DNA of 32,079 bases from Candidatus Heimdallarchaeota archaeon AB_125 (GTDB lineage Archaea > Asgardarchaeota > Heimdallarchaeia > Heimdallarchaeales > Heimdallarchaeaceae), in assembly GCA_001940755.1 (NCBI GenBank), contig MEHH01000003.1, forward strand, positions 1-32,079, in the 5' to 3' direction. Positions 1 to 7,049 of the stretch are shown here, one piece after another. How positions within the stretch are numbered: the stretch's first letter is position 1; each line of letters starts with the position of its first letter. The translations under genes and the position numbers were made by a program. The notes below the pieces were generated by a model, which saw only the letters and a program-made list of their open reading frames with translations, was not told the DNA's origin and made no database searches.

Positions 1-2
1 AT

Positions 3-239
3 TGTAAAAAGTCCCTTTTTGTCTTATTCCATTTGTGTGGTCTTGATTCAGGTAACTTTCATAATCCTAATATTATTCCGGTCTGGGGATTCTTTGTTGA
101 AAAAGAGAAAAGTAGATTGATTCGGGCAATTGAAGAAATCAATAAGTTATTAACTGTTGAAATTCCTCGACCAATTCGAGATTTTGATGTTCTGAGACAT
201 ATAAATAAACAATTTGATAGTGATTCTTTGTTGTATTAA
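3..239 (+). CDS. C-terminal end of an unrecognised protein, cut by the window edge
   Basis: The frame is open from base 3 to the TAA at 237-239, about 78 codons, and its beginning lies outside the window. I do not recognise the family. Codons are purine-first and rich in Glu, Lys and Ile, as in the real genes here. The middle holds a likely amphipathic helix (EKEKSRLIRAIEEINKLL). It overlaps by 101 bases the 3' end of the phosphohexomutase on the other strand. I think this plus-strand frame is the real one in the overlap, because the mutase loses family resemblance just where this gene ends. The alternative is that it is an antisense shadow. Confidence 0.5.
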   Translation, partial: CKKSLFVLFHLCGLDSGNFHNPNIIPVWGFFVEKEKSRLIRAIEEINKLLTVEIPRPIRDFDVLRHINKQFDSDSLLY

Positions 240-1362
240 GATTAAAACCATATAAAAAGCTTAACTTTTCAGGCAACGCCTCCATTATAGATTCTGATTC
301 TTGGGATTCTGATAATATGTTTGCCATCAGAGCTGAAGCCATCATTCCATCTCTAACACTTTGATGAGGTGCATAGAATAATCCCCCATTTTCCTCTCCT
401 CCTAGAATACATTTATCCGCGGTCATTTTTCTACTGACATAAATGCATCCAACTGGTGTCCAAGTGACAGTTCCACCAAGTTCTTCTGCAATATCTACAA
501 CTGCAGAAGAAGAACTGATAGGTGTTACAAATTGTTTGTTATCTGAATTTCGTAAAATCCATTTTTCAAAAAGAGCGATTGATTTATCCCCAAAATAGAC
601 TTTTCCTTTTTCATCACCAAAGATAGCACGATCAGCATCTCCATCATGAGCAACACTGAAATCAGCTTTAACTTGATTCGCAACATATCCCATAGTTTTA
701 AGTTTTCTTGGATCAGGTTCTACACCTCTTCCTGGGAATTTTCCATCAAGTTGACAATTAACAGAAATAACTTTTATTCCAAGTTGTCCTAAAATGTAAG
801 GTGTAACTAAACTTCCTACAGCATTTCCTCCATCAACAACAGCTGTTAATCTCTTCTTTTTGATTAAATCAGTATTAACAAGACCAAGAATTTGTTCGGT
901 ATATTCGGGTAAAAGATTCATCTTTGTTGTTGCTTTGTTTTTCTCGTCTTTCGCAATTTGGAAGGTTTCAGTTTCAAAGACATTCTCAATTTCTTTTTGT
1001 TTTACAATATCAATTTCTATTCCATCAGAATCTATTACCTTAATTCCATTAAATTCAGGGGGATTGTGGCTAGCGGTTACTACTATCCCCATATCTGCTT
1101 GTAAATAGGGAACAGCAAATTGAACTAGTGGAGTAGGAACGATGCCTAAATCTATAATTTCAATGTTTTGTGCTGAGAAGCTTGAAACTACACTTTCTTT
1201 AAGAGAAGGACTACTTAGTCTCGAATCAGAACCAATTACTATTGTTCCCTTCTCCAACATATAGGAAGCAATAGCAGAACTCATCTTGGAAACAAAATCG
1301 GGAGTAATTAATTCCCCTACTATCCCTCTTATCCCGTTTGTACCAAAATATTTCCTTCTCAT
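139..1362 (-). CDS. Phosphohexomutase (PGM/PMM/GlmM family), truncated at the C-terminus
   Basis: Enzyme of the alpha-D-phosphohexomutase family, which moves phosphate between C1 and C6 of a hexose phosphate through a phosphoserine. Domain 1 begins with FGTNGIRG and carries the catalytic serine loop TASHNP (Ser98). The magnesium loop DGDADR is at 240-245 and the sugar-binding loop GGEENGG at 321-327. Domain 4, with the phosphate-binding RPSGTEP loop, is missing: resemblance stops near residue 370 and about 35 unrelated residues follow. The protein is 407 aa where about 450 is usual. Neither other frame downstream restores the lost loop. The substrate (glucosamine, mannose or glucose phosphate) cannot be settled. 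A broken gene or an assembly join is possible. Confidence 0.8.
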   Translation of the reverse strand: MRRKYFGTNGIRGIVGELITPDFVSKMSSAIASYMLEKGTIVIGSDSRLSSPSLKESVVSSFSAQNIEIIDLGIVPTPLVQFAVPYLQADMGIVVTASHNPPEFNGIKVIDSDGIEIDIVKQKEIENVFETETFQIAKDEKNKATTKMNLLPEYTEQILGLVNTDLIKKKRLTAVVDGGNAVGSLVTPYILGQLGIKVISVNCQLDGKFPGRGVEPDPRKLKTMGYVANQVKADFSVAHDGDADRAIFGDEKGKVYFGDKSIALFEKWILRNSDNKQFVTPISSSSAVVDIAEELGGTVTWTPVGCIYVSRKMTADKCILGGEENGGLFYAPHQSVRDGMMASALMANILSESQESESIMEALPEKLSFLYGFNLNTTKNHYQIVYLYVSEHQNLELVEEFQQLITY

Positions 1363-1382
1363 TAATCACTCATTTGTGTGTT

Positions 1383-1392
1383 GAAATAAATC
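1383..1392 (-). promoter_or_regulatory. TATA-like box of the phosphohexomutase gene
   Basis: The minus strand reads GATTTATTTC about 26 bases before the ATG at 1362. This predicts a transcript that starts at or next to the start codon (leaderless), a pattern seen several times in this window. Confidence 0.4.
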
Positions 1393-1491
1393 TCTTTCGT
1401 CATATCTACGGATAATAAGGTGCAACAGAATCCTTTAAAAGAGTAATTTATGCTATTCATTTAACCGGATAAATTTACCGTGGTAGATACT

Positions 1492-1800
1492 ATGAGCGTT
1501 GAATTTCTAAAGAAAATAAGAAAAACAGAAAGAGACTGCGAAGAGAAATTTAAGCAAACTGAAGCATCCAAACAAAATACTATTTTAGAAGCAGAAAAAA
1601 CTTCAGTGCTAAAAGTAAGAGATGCAGAAATTCAAGCAAAAGAAGAAGCTGATAAAGTTCTTTCTAGTGTTGATGGTAGAGTTGAAAAGGAATTTGCTGC
1701 AATGAATAAAGAGTTTGAAGAAAATCAAAACAAACTCAAAGAAAAAGCAAAGAAAATTGAGAAAGAAGCTATTGAAACAGTACTTTCTGAAGTTTTATAA
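1492..1800 (+). CDS. ahaH: A-type ATPase subunit H (peripheral stalk, V-ATPase G-like)
   Basis: A protein of 102 aa that is almost entirely a charged helix: Glu, Lys and Ala dominate and there are no cysteines or membrane segments. Length, composition and position directly before subunit F match subunit H of the archaeal A-type ATPase. That subunit pairs with subunit E to form the peripheral stalk. I chose the ATG at 1492 over the in-frame GTG at 1480 because the family starts close to that point. The 20-base gap to subunit F suggests one transcript. Subunits E, C, A and B are not next to it, which is unusual. Confidence 0.75.
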   Translation: MSVEFLKKIRKTERDCEEKFKQTEASKQNTILEAEKTSVLKVRDAEIQAKEEADKVLSSVDGRVEKEFAAMNKEFEENQNKLKEKAKKIEKEAIETVLSEVL

Positions 1801-1820
1801 TCTCATATTATGTGATTTCA

Positions 1821-2150
1821 ATGAGTTCTCCTACAAGAAACAAGATAGTAAGCATTGGTGATGAAGAAACATCATTAGGTTTCAAATTATCTGGAATATC
1901 TCAAGTATTTACAGAAGAACCTGAAAAAGCAGGATCACTATTAAGGTCCTTATCTGATGATCCAGAAATTGCTATCCTCATTATTACTGAAGAAGTTGCA
2001 AAAGCAAATGAAGCTGTTCTAAGGAGAATAAAATTAAACCCCTATCCTGTAATTGTGGAAGTTCCAGGTAAAAAAGCGCAATATGAAGATGCTGAAGACA
2101 AAGTACGAGCATTAATTAAGATGGCTTTAGGTATTGATATTGAAATGTAA
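1821..2150 (+). CDS. ahaF: A-type ATPase subunit F
   Basis: The protein is 109 aa. It opens with KIVSIGDEETSLGFKLSGI, the typical start of A/V-type ATPase subunit F, followed by the Rossmann-like strand AILIITEEVA and the segment PVIVEVPGK. Subunit F belongs to the central rotor stalk and contacts subunit D, whose gene lies at 10827-11474 on the other strand. The ATG at 1821 fits the family better than the in-frame GTG at 1812. It follows subunit H closely and is probably co-transcribed with it. Confidence 0.9.
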   Translation: MSSPTRNKIVSIGDEETSLGFKLSGISQVFTEEPEKAGSLLRSLSDDPEIAILIITEEVAKANEAVLRRIKLNPYPVIVEVPGKKAQYEDAEDKVRALIKMALGIDIEM

Positions 2151-2202
2151 TGGGAAAAGTCTTTAAGATTGTTCTTTCTTTTTTCTGTTGGAGATTATTT
2201 CT

Positions 2203-2469
2203 ATGAATGATAAAATAATTGGTTTAGTGATGATTTTCGGGTCACTGTCAATTATTGGATTTCTTTTATTTTGGACAATCATCATGCCTATTATTTGGGA
2301 AGATAGATTGTTTGACGCCTATCTCGGTTTAGCTATAACTGTTTTTATAATAATTTCAATAGCATTATTATTCATTGCTTGGGTAGGAAGAATTTTCCTC
2401 AAGAACAGAGCACCTAAAGAAGAAGTGTTTGATGAAAAGATAGAAGAATATAAAAAAACAAACGATTAG
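2203..2469 (+). CDS. Small two-helix membrane protein, unknown function
   Basis: A product of 88 aa with two hydrophobic helices, about residues 5-32 and 38-64, and a charged C-terminal tail (EEVFDEKIEEYKKTND). The ATG at 2203 is preceded by GGAG at 2190-2193, a usable ribosome binding site. It lies between ATPase subunit F and NAC on the same strand, with gaps of 52 and 15 bases. I considered the ATPase proteolipid (subunit K/c), but the glycine-rich helix packing and mid-membrane carboxylate expected there are missing. I do not recognise the family. Confidence 0.65.
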   Translation: MNDKIIGLVMIFGSLSIIGFLLFWTIIMPIIWEDRLFDAYLGLAITVFIIISIALLFIAWVGRIFLKNRAPKEEVFDEKIEEYKKTND

Positions 2470-2484
2470 GTAAGAGTGATTAAT

Positions 2485-2856
2485 ATGAGTGGAAGAAGAC
2501 CTATGTCTCCTCGTGATGCAAAGAGAATGCAAGCAAGAATGAGACAAATAGAACTAGAAGGTGTTGAAGAGGTCATAATTCGTTTTGCTGACAAAGAAAC
2601 AGTGATTTATCCAACAACTGTTATGAAAGCATTTGTACCTGGTATGATGGAATCAGATACTTTTCAGATAGTAGGACCAGGAACAGATAGACCTAGAGGA
2701 ACTGAAGAAGGGGTAGCTGCAGGAGTAAATTACACTGATTCAGATGTTGAACTAGTAATGGCTCAAGCAGGTGTTTCAAAAGAGGAAGCACAGAAAGCAC
2801 TTGAAGAAGAAAACGGAGATTTAGCAGGCGCAATTGTTAGATTGAAAAGTAAGTAG
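2485..2856 (+). CDS. nac: Nascent polypeptide-associated complex protein (archaeal NAC)
   Basis: The protein is 123 aa. A basic N-terminus (GRRPMSPRDAKRMQARMRQ) for ribosome binding is followed by a NAC beta-barrel (about 30-75). The C-terminus is a UBA-like three-helix domain, with SDVELVMAQAGVSKEEAQKA and a final ENGDLAGAIVRLKSK. This is the standard archaeal NAC homodimer, which shields new chains at the ribosome exit tunnel. I chose the ATG at 2485 over the GTG at 2476. The gene ends only 4 bases before the stop of the convergent PUA gene. Confidence 0.93.
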   Translation: MSGRRPMSPRDAKRMQARMRQIELEGVEEVIIRFADKETVIYPTTVMKAFVPGMMESDTFQIVGPGTDRPRGTEEGVAAGVNYTDSDVELVMAQAGVSKEEAQKALEEENGDLAGAIVRLKSK

Positions 2857-2860
2857 GTAA

Positions 2861-3346
2861 TTATTTTTCTTTTCCTATCCCTTTTCTTGTAGCTATAGCA
2901 ACCCCTGATTTCATTTCTTTAATTAATTTTCCGGAGATTTTAGCTGTACCAATACCCAAGAATTCTCCTTTTTGGTTTGTTATAATAACTTCATCTTTAG
3001 CAGAAATATCATCATCAATATCTAGGACATGTTTTGAAAAAACTGTTTTACCATCTCTAACAAATGGGTCTGCATCTTCATTTATAATGACTTTAAAACC
3101 AAAATTATTTTTGTGGAGTATTTCTCCTCCTAGAATAGAGGGTATCAAATAGCCATCACGTACGCGAAAAGAGCAAATTCGTTCATTATTTCTATAGATA
3201 TATCTGATTCTTTTAGTTCCTTTTGATCTTTCAACCATAGTATCTTCAGAAAACAATACTTCTCCTGCACCTTTTCCATATTGAAAATCTGCAATAGCTC
3301 GAATTTGTCTTAAATCAAAGGGTGTAGGTTTTTCTTGTTTTTGCAT
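2861..3346 (-). CDS. PUA-domain protein related to the C-terminal part of archaeosine tRNA-guanine transglycosylase
   Basis: The protein is 161 aa. The N-terminal half (LRQIRAIADFQYGKGAGEVL, then ERSKGTKRIRYIY and a following strand pair) resembles the C2 domain of archaeal TGT. The C-terminal half, from about residue 85, is a PUA RNA-binding domain: DADPFVRDGKTVFSKHV, then DEVIITNQKGEFLGIGTAKIS. Such stand-alone C2-PUA proteins occur widely in archaea and probably bind tRNA or rRNA. No catalytic TGT barrel is present. Role in archaeosine synthesis is inference. The ATG at 3346 follows an AT-rich promoter region at 3347-3407. Confidence 0.75.
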   Translation of the reverse strand: MQKQEKPTPFDLRQIRAIADFQYGKGAGEVLFSEDTMVERSKGTKRIRYIYRNNERICSFRVRDGYLIPSILGGEILHKNNFGFKVIINEDADPFVRDGKTVFSKHVLDIDDDISAKDEVIITNQKGEFLGIGTAKISGKLIKEMKSGVAIATRKGIGKEK

Positions 3347-3407
3347 ACAATCAAATTCTGATTTAACAGCTAATAAGAATTATTATAATTAAGAAATTTC
3401 AGTTTCT

Positions 3408-3773
3408 TTAATTCTTACTAATGTCTTGGGCTTCATTGAATGAAATGCCAACTTGATCCCAATCATTTAGCATTTCTTGGAGGAATTTTTTTCCTTTATC
3501 TGATAATTGGAAATATCTTCTAGTTCTACCGTCAACTATCTCGTTTCTTACAGAAACTAAACTTCTTTTTTTCAATCTAGTTAAGACATTGTAAATTGTA
3601 CCGTCTGCTAAAGGGGGATCTGTTTGAGGTAATAAAGAACGAATTAATTGCAGGATGTCCCACCCGTATCTCTCTTTTTGTAAAAGAACAAGGATGAGCA
3701 ACTCAAGAATGCCTCTTGAAAGTTGAGCTCTCCATTTTTTCAACATTTCCTGAATTTGCTCATCGACTGTCAC
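3408..3773 (-). CDS. PadR-family transcriptional regulator
   Basis: The protein is 121 aa with a PadR winged helix: LSRGILELLILVLLQKERYGWDIL, then the recognition region LADGTIYNVLTRLKKRSLV, and the wing VDGRTRRYFQLSDKGKKFL. It lacks the longer C-terminal dimerisation helices of large PadR proteins. The GTG at 3771-3773 directly abuts the TGA of the upstream membrane-protein gene, so translation is probably coupled. An ATG at 3749, after an AGGAA motif, is a second possible start. PadR proteins commonly sit beside HAAS/DUF1700 membrane proteins, as here. It may bind the palindrome at 5531-5555 before the operon. Confidence 0.9.
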   Translation of the reverse strand: MTVDEQIQEMLKKWRAQLSRGILELLILVLLQKERYGWDILQLIRSLLPQTDPPLADGTIYNVLTRLKKRSLVSVRNEIVDGRTRRYFQLSDKGKKFLQEMLNDWDQVGISFNEAQDISKN

Positions 3774-5498
3774 TCAGGTTTCCTCCTTTGGTTCTTCTTT
3801 ATTATTCGAAGTGCTCTTCCTATTTGTAGGTTTTTCCCAAGTAAAGAAGATTAATAAGAAATTTACTCCTATTATCACAATCTCCACCCAAGTAGGAAAC
3901 CAAGGAATTATAGGTGCCCAAACAACACTGAAACTTGGAAGAATTCCACCAAATGTCTTTAGGTCACATTCGAAATATATTTCTAGTATTCCGGTACCGT
4001 TTGCTTCAAATTCCAGATAGTCTAAGGCTATTACTCCATTGGATATCCTATACTCGAATTCCGAGAAATCACCAAACGTTCCTCCATGAAGAGGTCCGTA
4101 CTCCCATTGAACAGTCCAATTCCCTTCAAGCGACCAGTAATCTATTTCATCAAAAGTTACATTTACATCAGTAAAAATTGAGAAGTAAATCTTACCTTTA
4201 GCTGGAATCATATATGTTGCTTCATAAATTAAAAACTCATGATTTGGTTCGGGGGGTATAAAATGATGATCATGACCTGTTGCAACCATTGTATGCTTGG
4301 GTTGTGATCCCAAAGTAGCTAATCCAATTATGCTGAGGAGCAGGATTGATTGAAGTATCTTCTTCTTATTTGGGATTTGAAAAACTGGGAATAATCTTTT
4401 TTTTCTCTTCTTTAAGATAATTACACAGATAATTGTCCATATAACAGCTAAAACAATTGTGATAGTGATGCAAAGTTGAATTTTTTCTACGAATTGATGA
4501 TCAAATGATAGTTTAATTCCAAATACAATTGGTGAGGCAAATCCGGAAATAGGATAAGGAACATTATAATCCATTTTAGTGCTCAGAGCAATTGCTTGCA
4601 GTGAAATAGCTAAGATTCCTATAAACCATGTTTCTCCTGTTGTTTCCCCAAAAAGCAAAATACACAAACCTAGAAACACTACCATCACTCCAATACCTGG
4701 ATTTGGAATGATAAAACTTGTAAGAATGAAGAAAATAAAAACAATTTTTAAATTATCAATTAAGTATTCTTTGTTAATGAAATTTTGATTGGTTTTCTTA
4801 TATTTCATAGTATAGAGAATTGCAGTAAAAAGCAGAAATACACCAAGGAATACCCAACGTAGTATCCCTTCTATGATTAGAAATTTCATGCCTTGTTTCC
4901 ACATGTCACCAATGATCTGTGGAAAAACAGTATATGGTAAGATAACTTGAACAAACCAAACAAGAAAGATAAACCAGTATAAACCTAGAATGACTTTCTT
5001 CACAATTTCTCTAATGTCGTATTTGGAAAATCGTTTCCTTATGTGTTGATAAATTATCCAAGTAAACATGTTTAAACCAAATAAAGTTCCAATGAACCCA
5101 CTTCCCACATTTGCAGCTGAAACCCCCATCAATATCGCTGAACTCCCTCTTATGATCCAGTTGTATGGACTGAGGAAGAAACTTGCACTGATTAGAGTAA
5201 TAATTGCTATGAAACTAATACCAATTAATGATAAATGAGCCATTTGGCCAAAAGATCCCTCTTTTGAATATTCTAATATATTATTTTCACAAAAATCTTT
5301 AACAGAACCAAATGCTTTTTCTAATTCATCTAAACTACCCAGCTTCTTTTCAGAAATGTATTCCTTTAATGTAATTTCCATTTCATCAAGTACAGATTTG
5401 ATTTGTTTGTTTGAAACACCTCTTTTAATTAGCTCAATTGATAACTTCCTTAGGTATTTTTTCTTGATAACTTCAGAGTTATTTGTCCTTTTTTGCAT
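3774..5498 (-). CDS. Polytopic membrane protein with N-terminal HAAS/DUF1700-like domain
   Basis: The protein is 574 aa. Residues 15-80 form a charged helical domain of the HAAS type (YLRKLSIELIKRGVSNKQIK, then LDELEKAFGSVKDFCENNIL), usually linked with PadR regulators. About nine hydrophobic segments follow, near 90-110, 118-150, 167-190, 208-230, 250-265, 270-285, 292-305, 342-362 and 380-397. An external segment at about 400-530 is rich in aromatic residues and starts with a His-rich stretch (GHDHHF). A last helix lies at 535-553, before a Lys/Glu-rich tail. No enzyme motif is visible and the function is unknown. The start ATG follows a purine-rich AAGGAAGGAA. It is the first gene of a two-gene unit with the PadR gene. 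Confidence 0.75.
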   Translation of the reverse strand: MQKRTNNSEVIKKKYLRKLSIELIKRGVSNKQIKSVLDEMEITLKEYISEKKLGSLDELEKAFGSVKDFCENNILEYSKEGSFGQMAHLSLIGISFIAIITLISASFFLSPYNWIIRGSSAILMGVSAANVGSGFIGTLFGLNMFTWIIYQHIRKRFSKYDIREIVKKVILGLYWFIFLVWFVQVILPYTVFPQIIGDMWKQGMKFLIIEGILRWVFLGVFLLFTAILYTMKYKKTNQNFINKEYLIDNLKIVFIFFILTSFIIPNPGIGVMVVFLGLCILLFGETTGETWFIGILAISLQAIALSTKMDYNVPYPISGFASPIVFGIKLSFDHQFVEKIQLCITITIVLAVIWTIICVIILKKRKKRLFPVFQIPNKKKILQSILLLSIIGLATLGSQPKHTMVATGHDHHFIPPEPNHEFLIYEATYMIPAKGKIYFSIFTDVNVTFDEIDYWSLEGNWTVQWEYGPLHGGTFGDFSEFEYRISNGVIALDYLEFEANGTGILEIYFECDLKTFGGILPSFSVVWAPIIPWFPTWVEIVIIGVNFLLIFFTWEKPTNRKSTSNNKEEPKEET

Positions 5499-5530
5499 AT
5501 AAGTTCCTTCCTTGTAACAATATATTCTAA

Positions 5531-5558
5531 ATATACCTTTTAGTAAAGGGTATATATA
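5531..5558 (-). promoter_or_regulatory. TATA box overlapping a 25-bp palindrome, candidate PadR operator
   Basis: Bases 5531-5555 form an inverted repeat with arms ATATACCTTTTA and TAAAGGGTATAT around a central G, with a single mismatch. It overlaps the minus-strand TATA-like stretch TTATATATA, about 53 bases before the ATG at 5498. PadR-family proteins bind palindromes placed over core promoters and often control their own operon. Binding by the regulator encoded at 3408-3773 is inference. Confidence 0.55.
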
Positions 5559-5599
5559 ACTTTTTCTGCACTTAACAAAAATAGAGTCAAGAAAAATGG

Positions 5600-6460
5600 T
5601 TATTTTTTAACGTGTAAATCAAAACAGAAATGACTCAGTCTTGGTGAGTATTTTTTTACAATTCTTGTATCATTCAATTTGATTTCAGAGTTTGCGGTTT
5701 TTAGCAACTCCTGTATTTTCTTCTTTGATTTCTTTATGTTATCTCTTTCTACTAGTTTATGATAGTGTATCCAACCTTTTTCCTTGATAGCTTCTACTGC
5801 TCTAAGAAACTGCCTTGTATCAATTTCAAAGTATCCCATCAACACTCTTGTTGCAATATCTGTAGGAGATTTACTTCTATTATCTCCATGTAATGGAAAA
5901 TATCTATCTTCAACTTGATTCTCTTTTAGATTTTCAACTAGATACTTGAAAGCTACATCGTTAATTTCAATACCATAGCATTTTACAGTTGGATTATTAA
6001 CTATAACAGGTAGAGATAAATTTCCAATACAAGCAAACATGTCTACTAGAACCTCATTGTCTTGAACCGAATTAATCAGGAACATTCTTTCTCCCTTATT
6101 ACCTGGTGAAAATGTAAGTTCTGAAACATCAATATTGAATATTGTATCATATTCTCTATGTTTTGTAATCGTTCTTTTTTCACCCGCAAGATGAATAATT
6201 TGAGGTTTACGATATACTGAATTAGTTGAAAACTGCTCTACAACCACATTAACCTGTGGATCGGCATAAATAACAATCTCTCCTATGTCTTGTTTATAAT
6301 CATTTAATTCTTGGTTAATGTGCCTGAATACGGCTATATCACCGATAATTGAGTATCCTGAAGGCAATTTATCCAATAGCTCACCATCAAGTTTATCTTC
6401 CAACAGTGTTTGCAATTGTTTCTTTAGTTTCATCAAATCTAATGAATCTTCCAACACCAA
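5600..6460 (-). CDS. taw2: Taw2-like tRNA wyosine-synthesis transferase (Trm5/TYW2 family)
   Basis: The protein is 286 aa of the Trm5/TYW2 class I methyltransferase-like family. Visible are LPSGYSIIGDIAVF, the FSPGNKGERMF segment, the SAM site DMFACIGNLSLP (140-151) and the acidic ribose-binding strand GIEIND. The segment TRVLMGYFEIDTRQFL followed by GWIHYHK fits the TYW2/Taw2 branch. Trm5 methyltransferases carry an NLP-type motif there. Taw2 uses SAM as an aminocarboxypropyl donor on the wyosine base at G37 of tRNA-Phe. The start is uncertain: TTG 6460, GTG 6457 or ATG 6433. The ATG gives MKLKKQL, which fits the family. Divergent from endA. Confidence 0.75.
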   Translation of the reverse strand: MVLEDSLDLMKLKKQLQTLLEDKLDGELLDKLPSGYSIIGDIAVFRHINQELNDYKQDIGEIVIYADPQVNVVVEQFSTNSVYRKPQIIHLAGEKRTITKHREYDTIFNIDVSELTFSPGNKGERMFLINSVQDNEVLVDMFACIGNLSLPVIVNNPTVKCYGIEINDVAFKYLVENLKENQVEDRYFPLHGDNRSKSPTDIATRVLMGYFEIDTRQFLRAVEAIKEKGWIHYHKLVERDNIKKSKKKIQELLKTANSEIKLNDTRIVKKYSPRLSHFCFDLHVKK

Positions 6461-6497
6461 TTTTTAATATTATCTCCTTTTCACTATTACTAGGAAA

Positions 6498-7040
6498 ATG
6501 GTTATCGTTACTAAACTCTATGATAAATACGCTTTGATAAATGATAAAGAAGGTAATACTGTCTATAGTCAAGGCTGGTTTGGAAAACACACCAAATCAG
6601 GGTATATCAAGCTTAATCCTTATGAGACTGTTTTATTGTTAGAAAGGAAGAAAATCGATATACCAGATAAAAAGGAAACTTCTTTACCTTTATCAGAAGT
6701 TGTAGCACATTTTTCAAACAATATTCCAGATTTCTTGGTTCGTTTTTTGTTATACAAAGATTTGAGGAACAGAGGTTATGTAGTTAAAGAACATGTAGAA
6801 AATGGAAACTACTTTGAGTTATATGAGAGAGGAGCAACACCAAATCAAGCTAAACATTTAGCATTGGTCGTAACAATGGCAGAAGGAGTATTGTTTGATA
6901 TTGATGAAATTGATCTAATAGTTTCACAAGCAAAAGAGATTAGCAAGCAATTAATTTTCGCTGTCATAGATAGTTTAGGAGATGTTTCCTATTATAGTGT
7001 AAGTGAATTAGAATTCACAAAATTAGATATTAATGGTTAA
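6498..7040 (+). CDS. endA: tRNA-splicing endonuclease EndA
   Basis: The protein is 180 aa, the size of the homotetrameric (alpha4) archaeal enzyme. The C-terminal catalytic domain is clear: FLLYKDLRNRGYVVKEH, then Tyr109 in YERG, His120 in AKHLALVV and Lys150 in ISKQLIFAVID form the expected triad. The enzyme cuts bulge-helix-bulge junctions of tRNA and rRNA precursors. An intron-containing tRNA-Leu with such a junction lies at 27282-27404. The ATG at 6498 is 37 bases from the possible start of the divergent taw2. The PIN-KH gene follows after 9 bases. Confidence 0.95.
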   Translation: MVIVTKLYDKYALINDKEGNTVYSQGWFGKHTKSGYIKLNPYETVLLLERKKIDIPDKKETSLPLSEVVAHFSNNIPDFLVRFLLYKDLRNRGYVVKEHVENGNYFELYERGATPNQAKHLALVVTMAEGVLFDIDEIDLIVSQAKEISKQLIFAVIDSLGDVSYYSVSELEFTKLDING

Positions 7041-7049
7041 GGTTTTATT

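Noticed and set aside
139..240. A frameshift that would restore domain 4 of the phosphohexomutase.
   Set aside because: I translated both other minus frames down to base 1 and saw no RPSGTEP-like motif. One frame has a vague SPDRNNIRI string, but it is short and antisense to a better coding frame.
2203..2469. ATPase proteolipid subunit K/c, suggested by two helices next to subunit F.
   Set aside because: No glycine-rich packing motif and no suitable mid-helix carboxylate.
3375..3418. A 9-bp inverted repeat TAAGAATTA/TAATTCTTA near the PUA promoter and the padR 3' end.
   Set aside because: It is pure AT-rich sequence, half of it lies in padR coding sequence, and chance pairing is likely.
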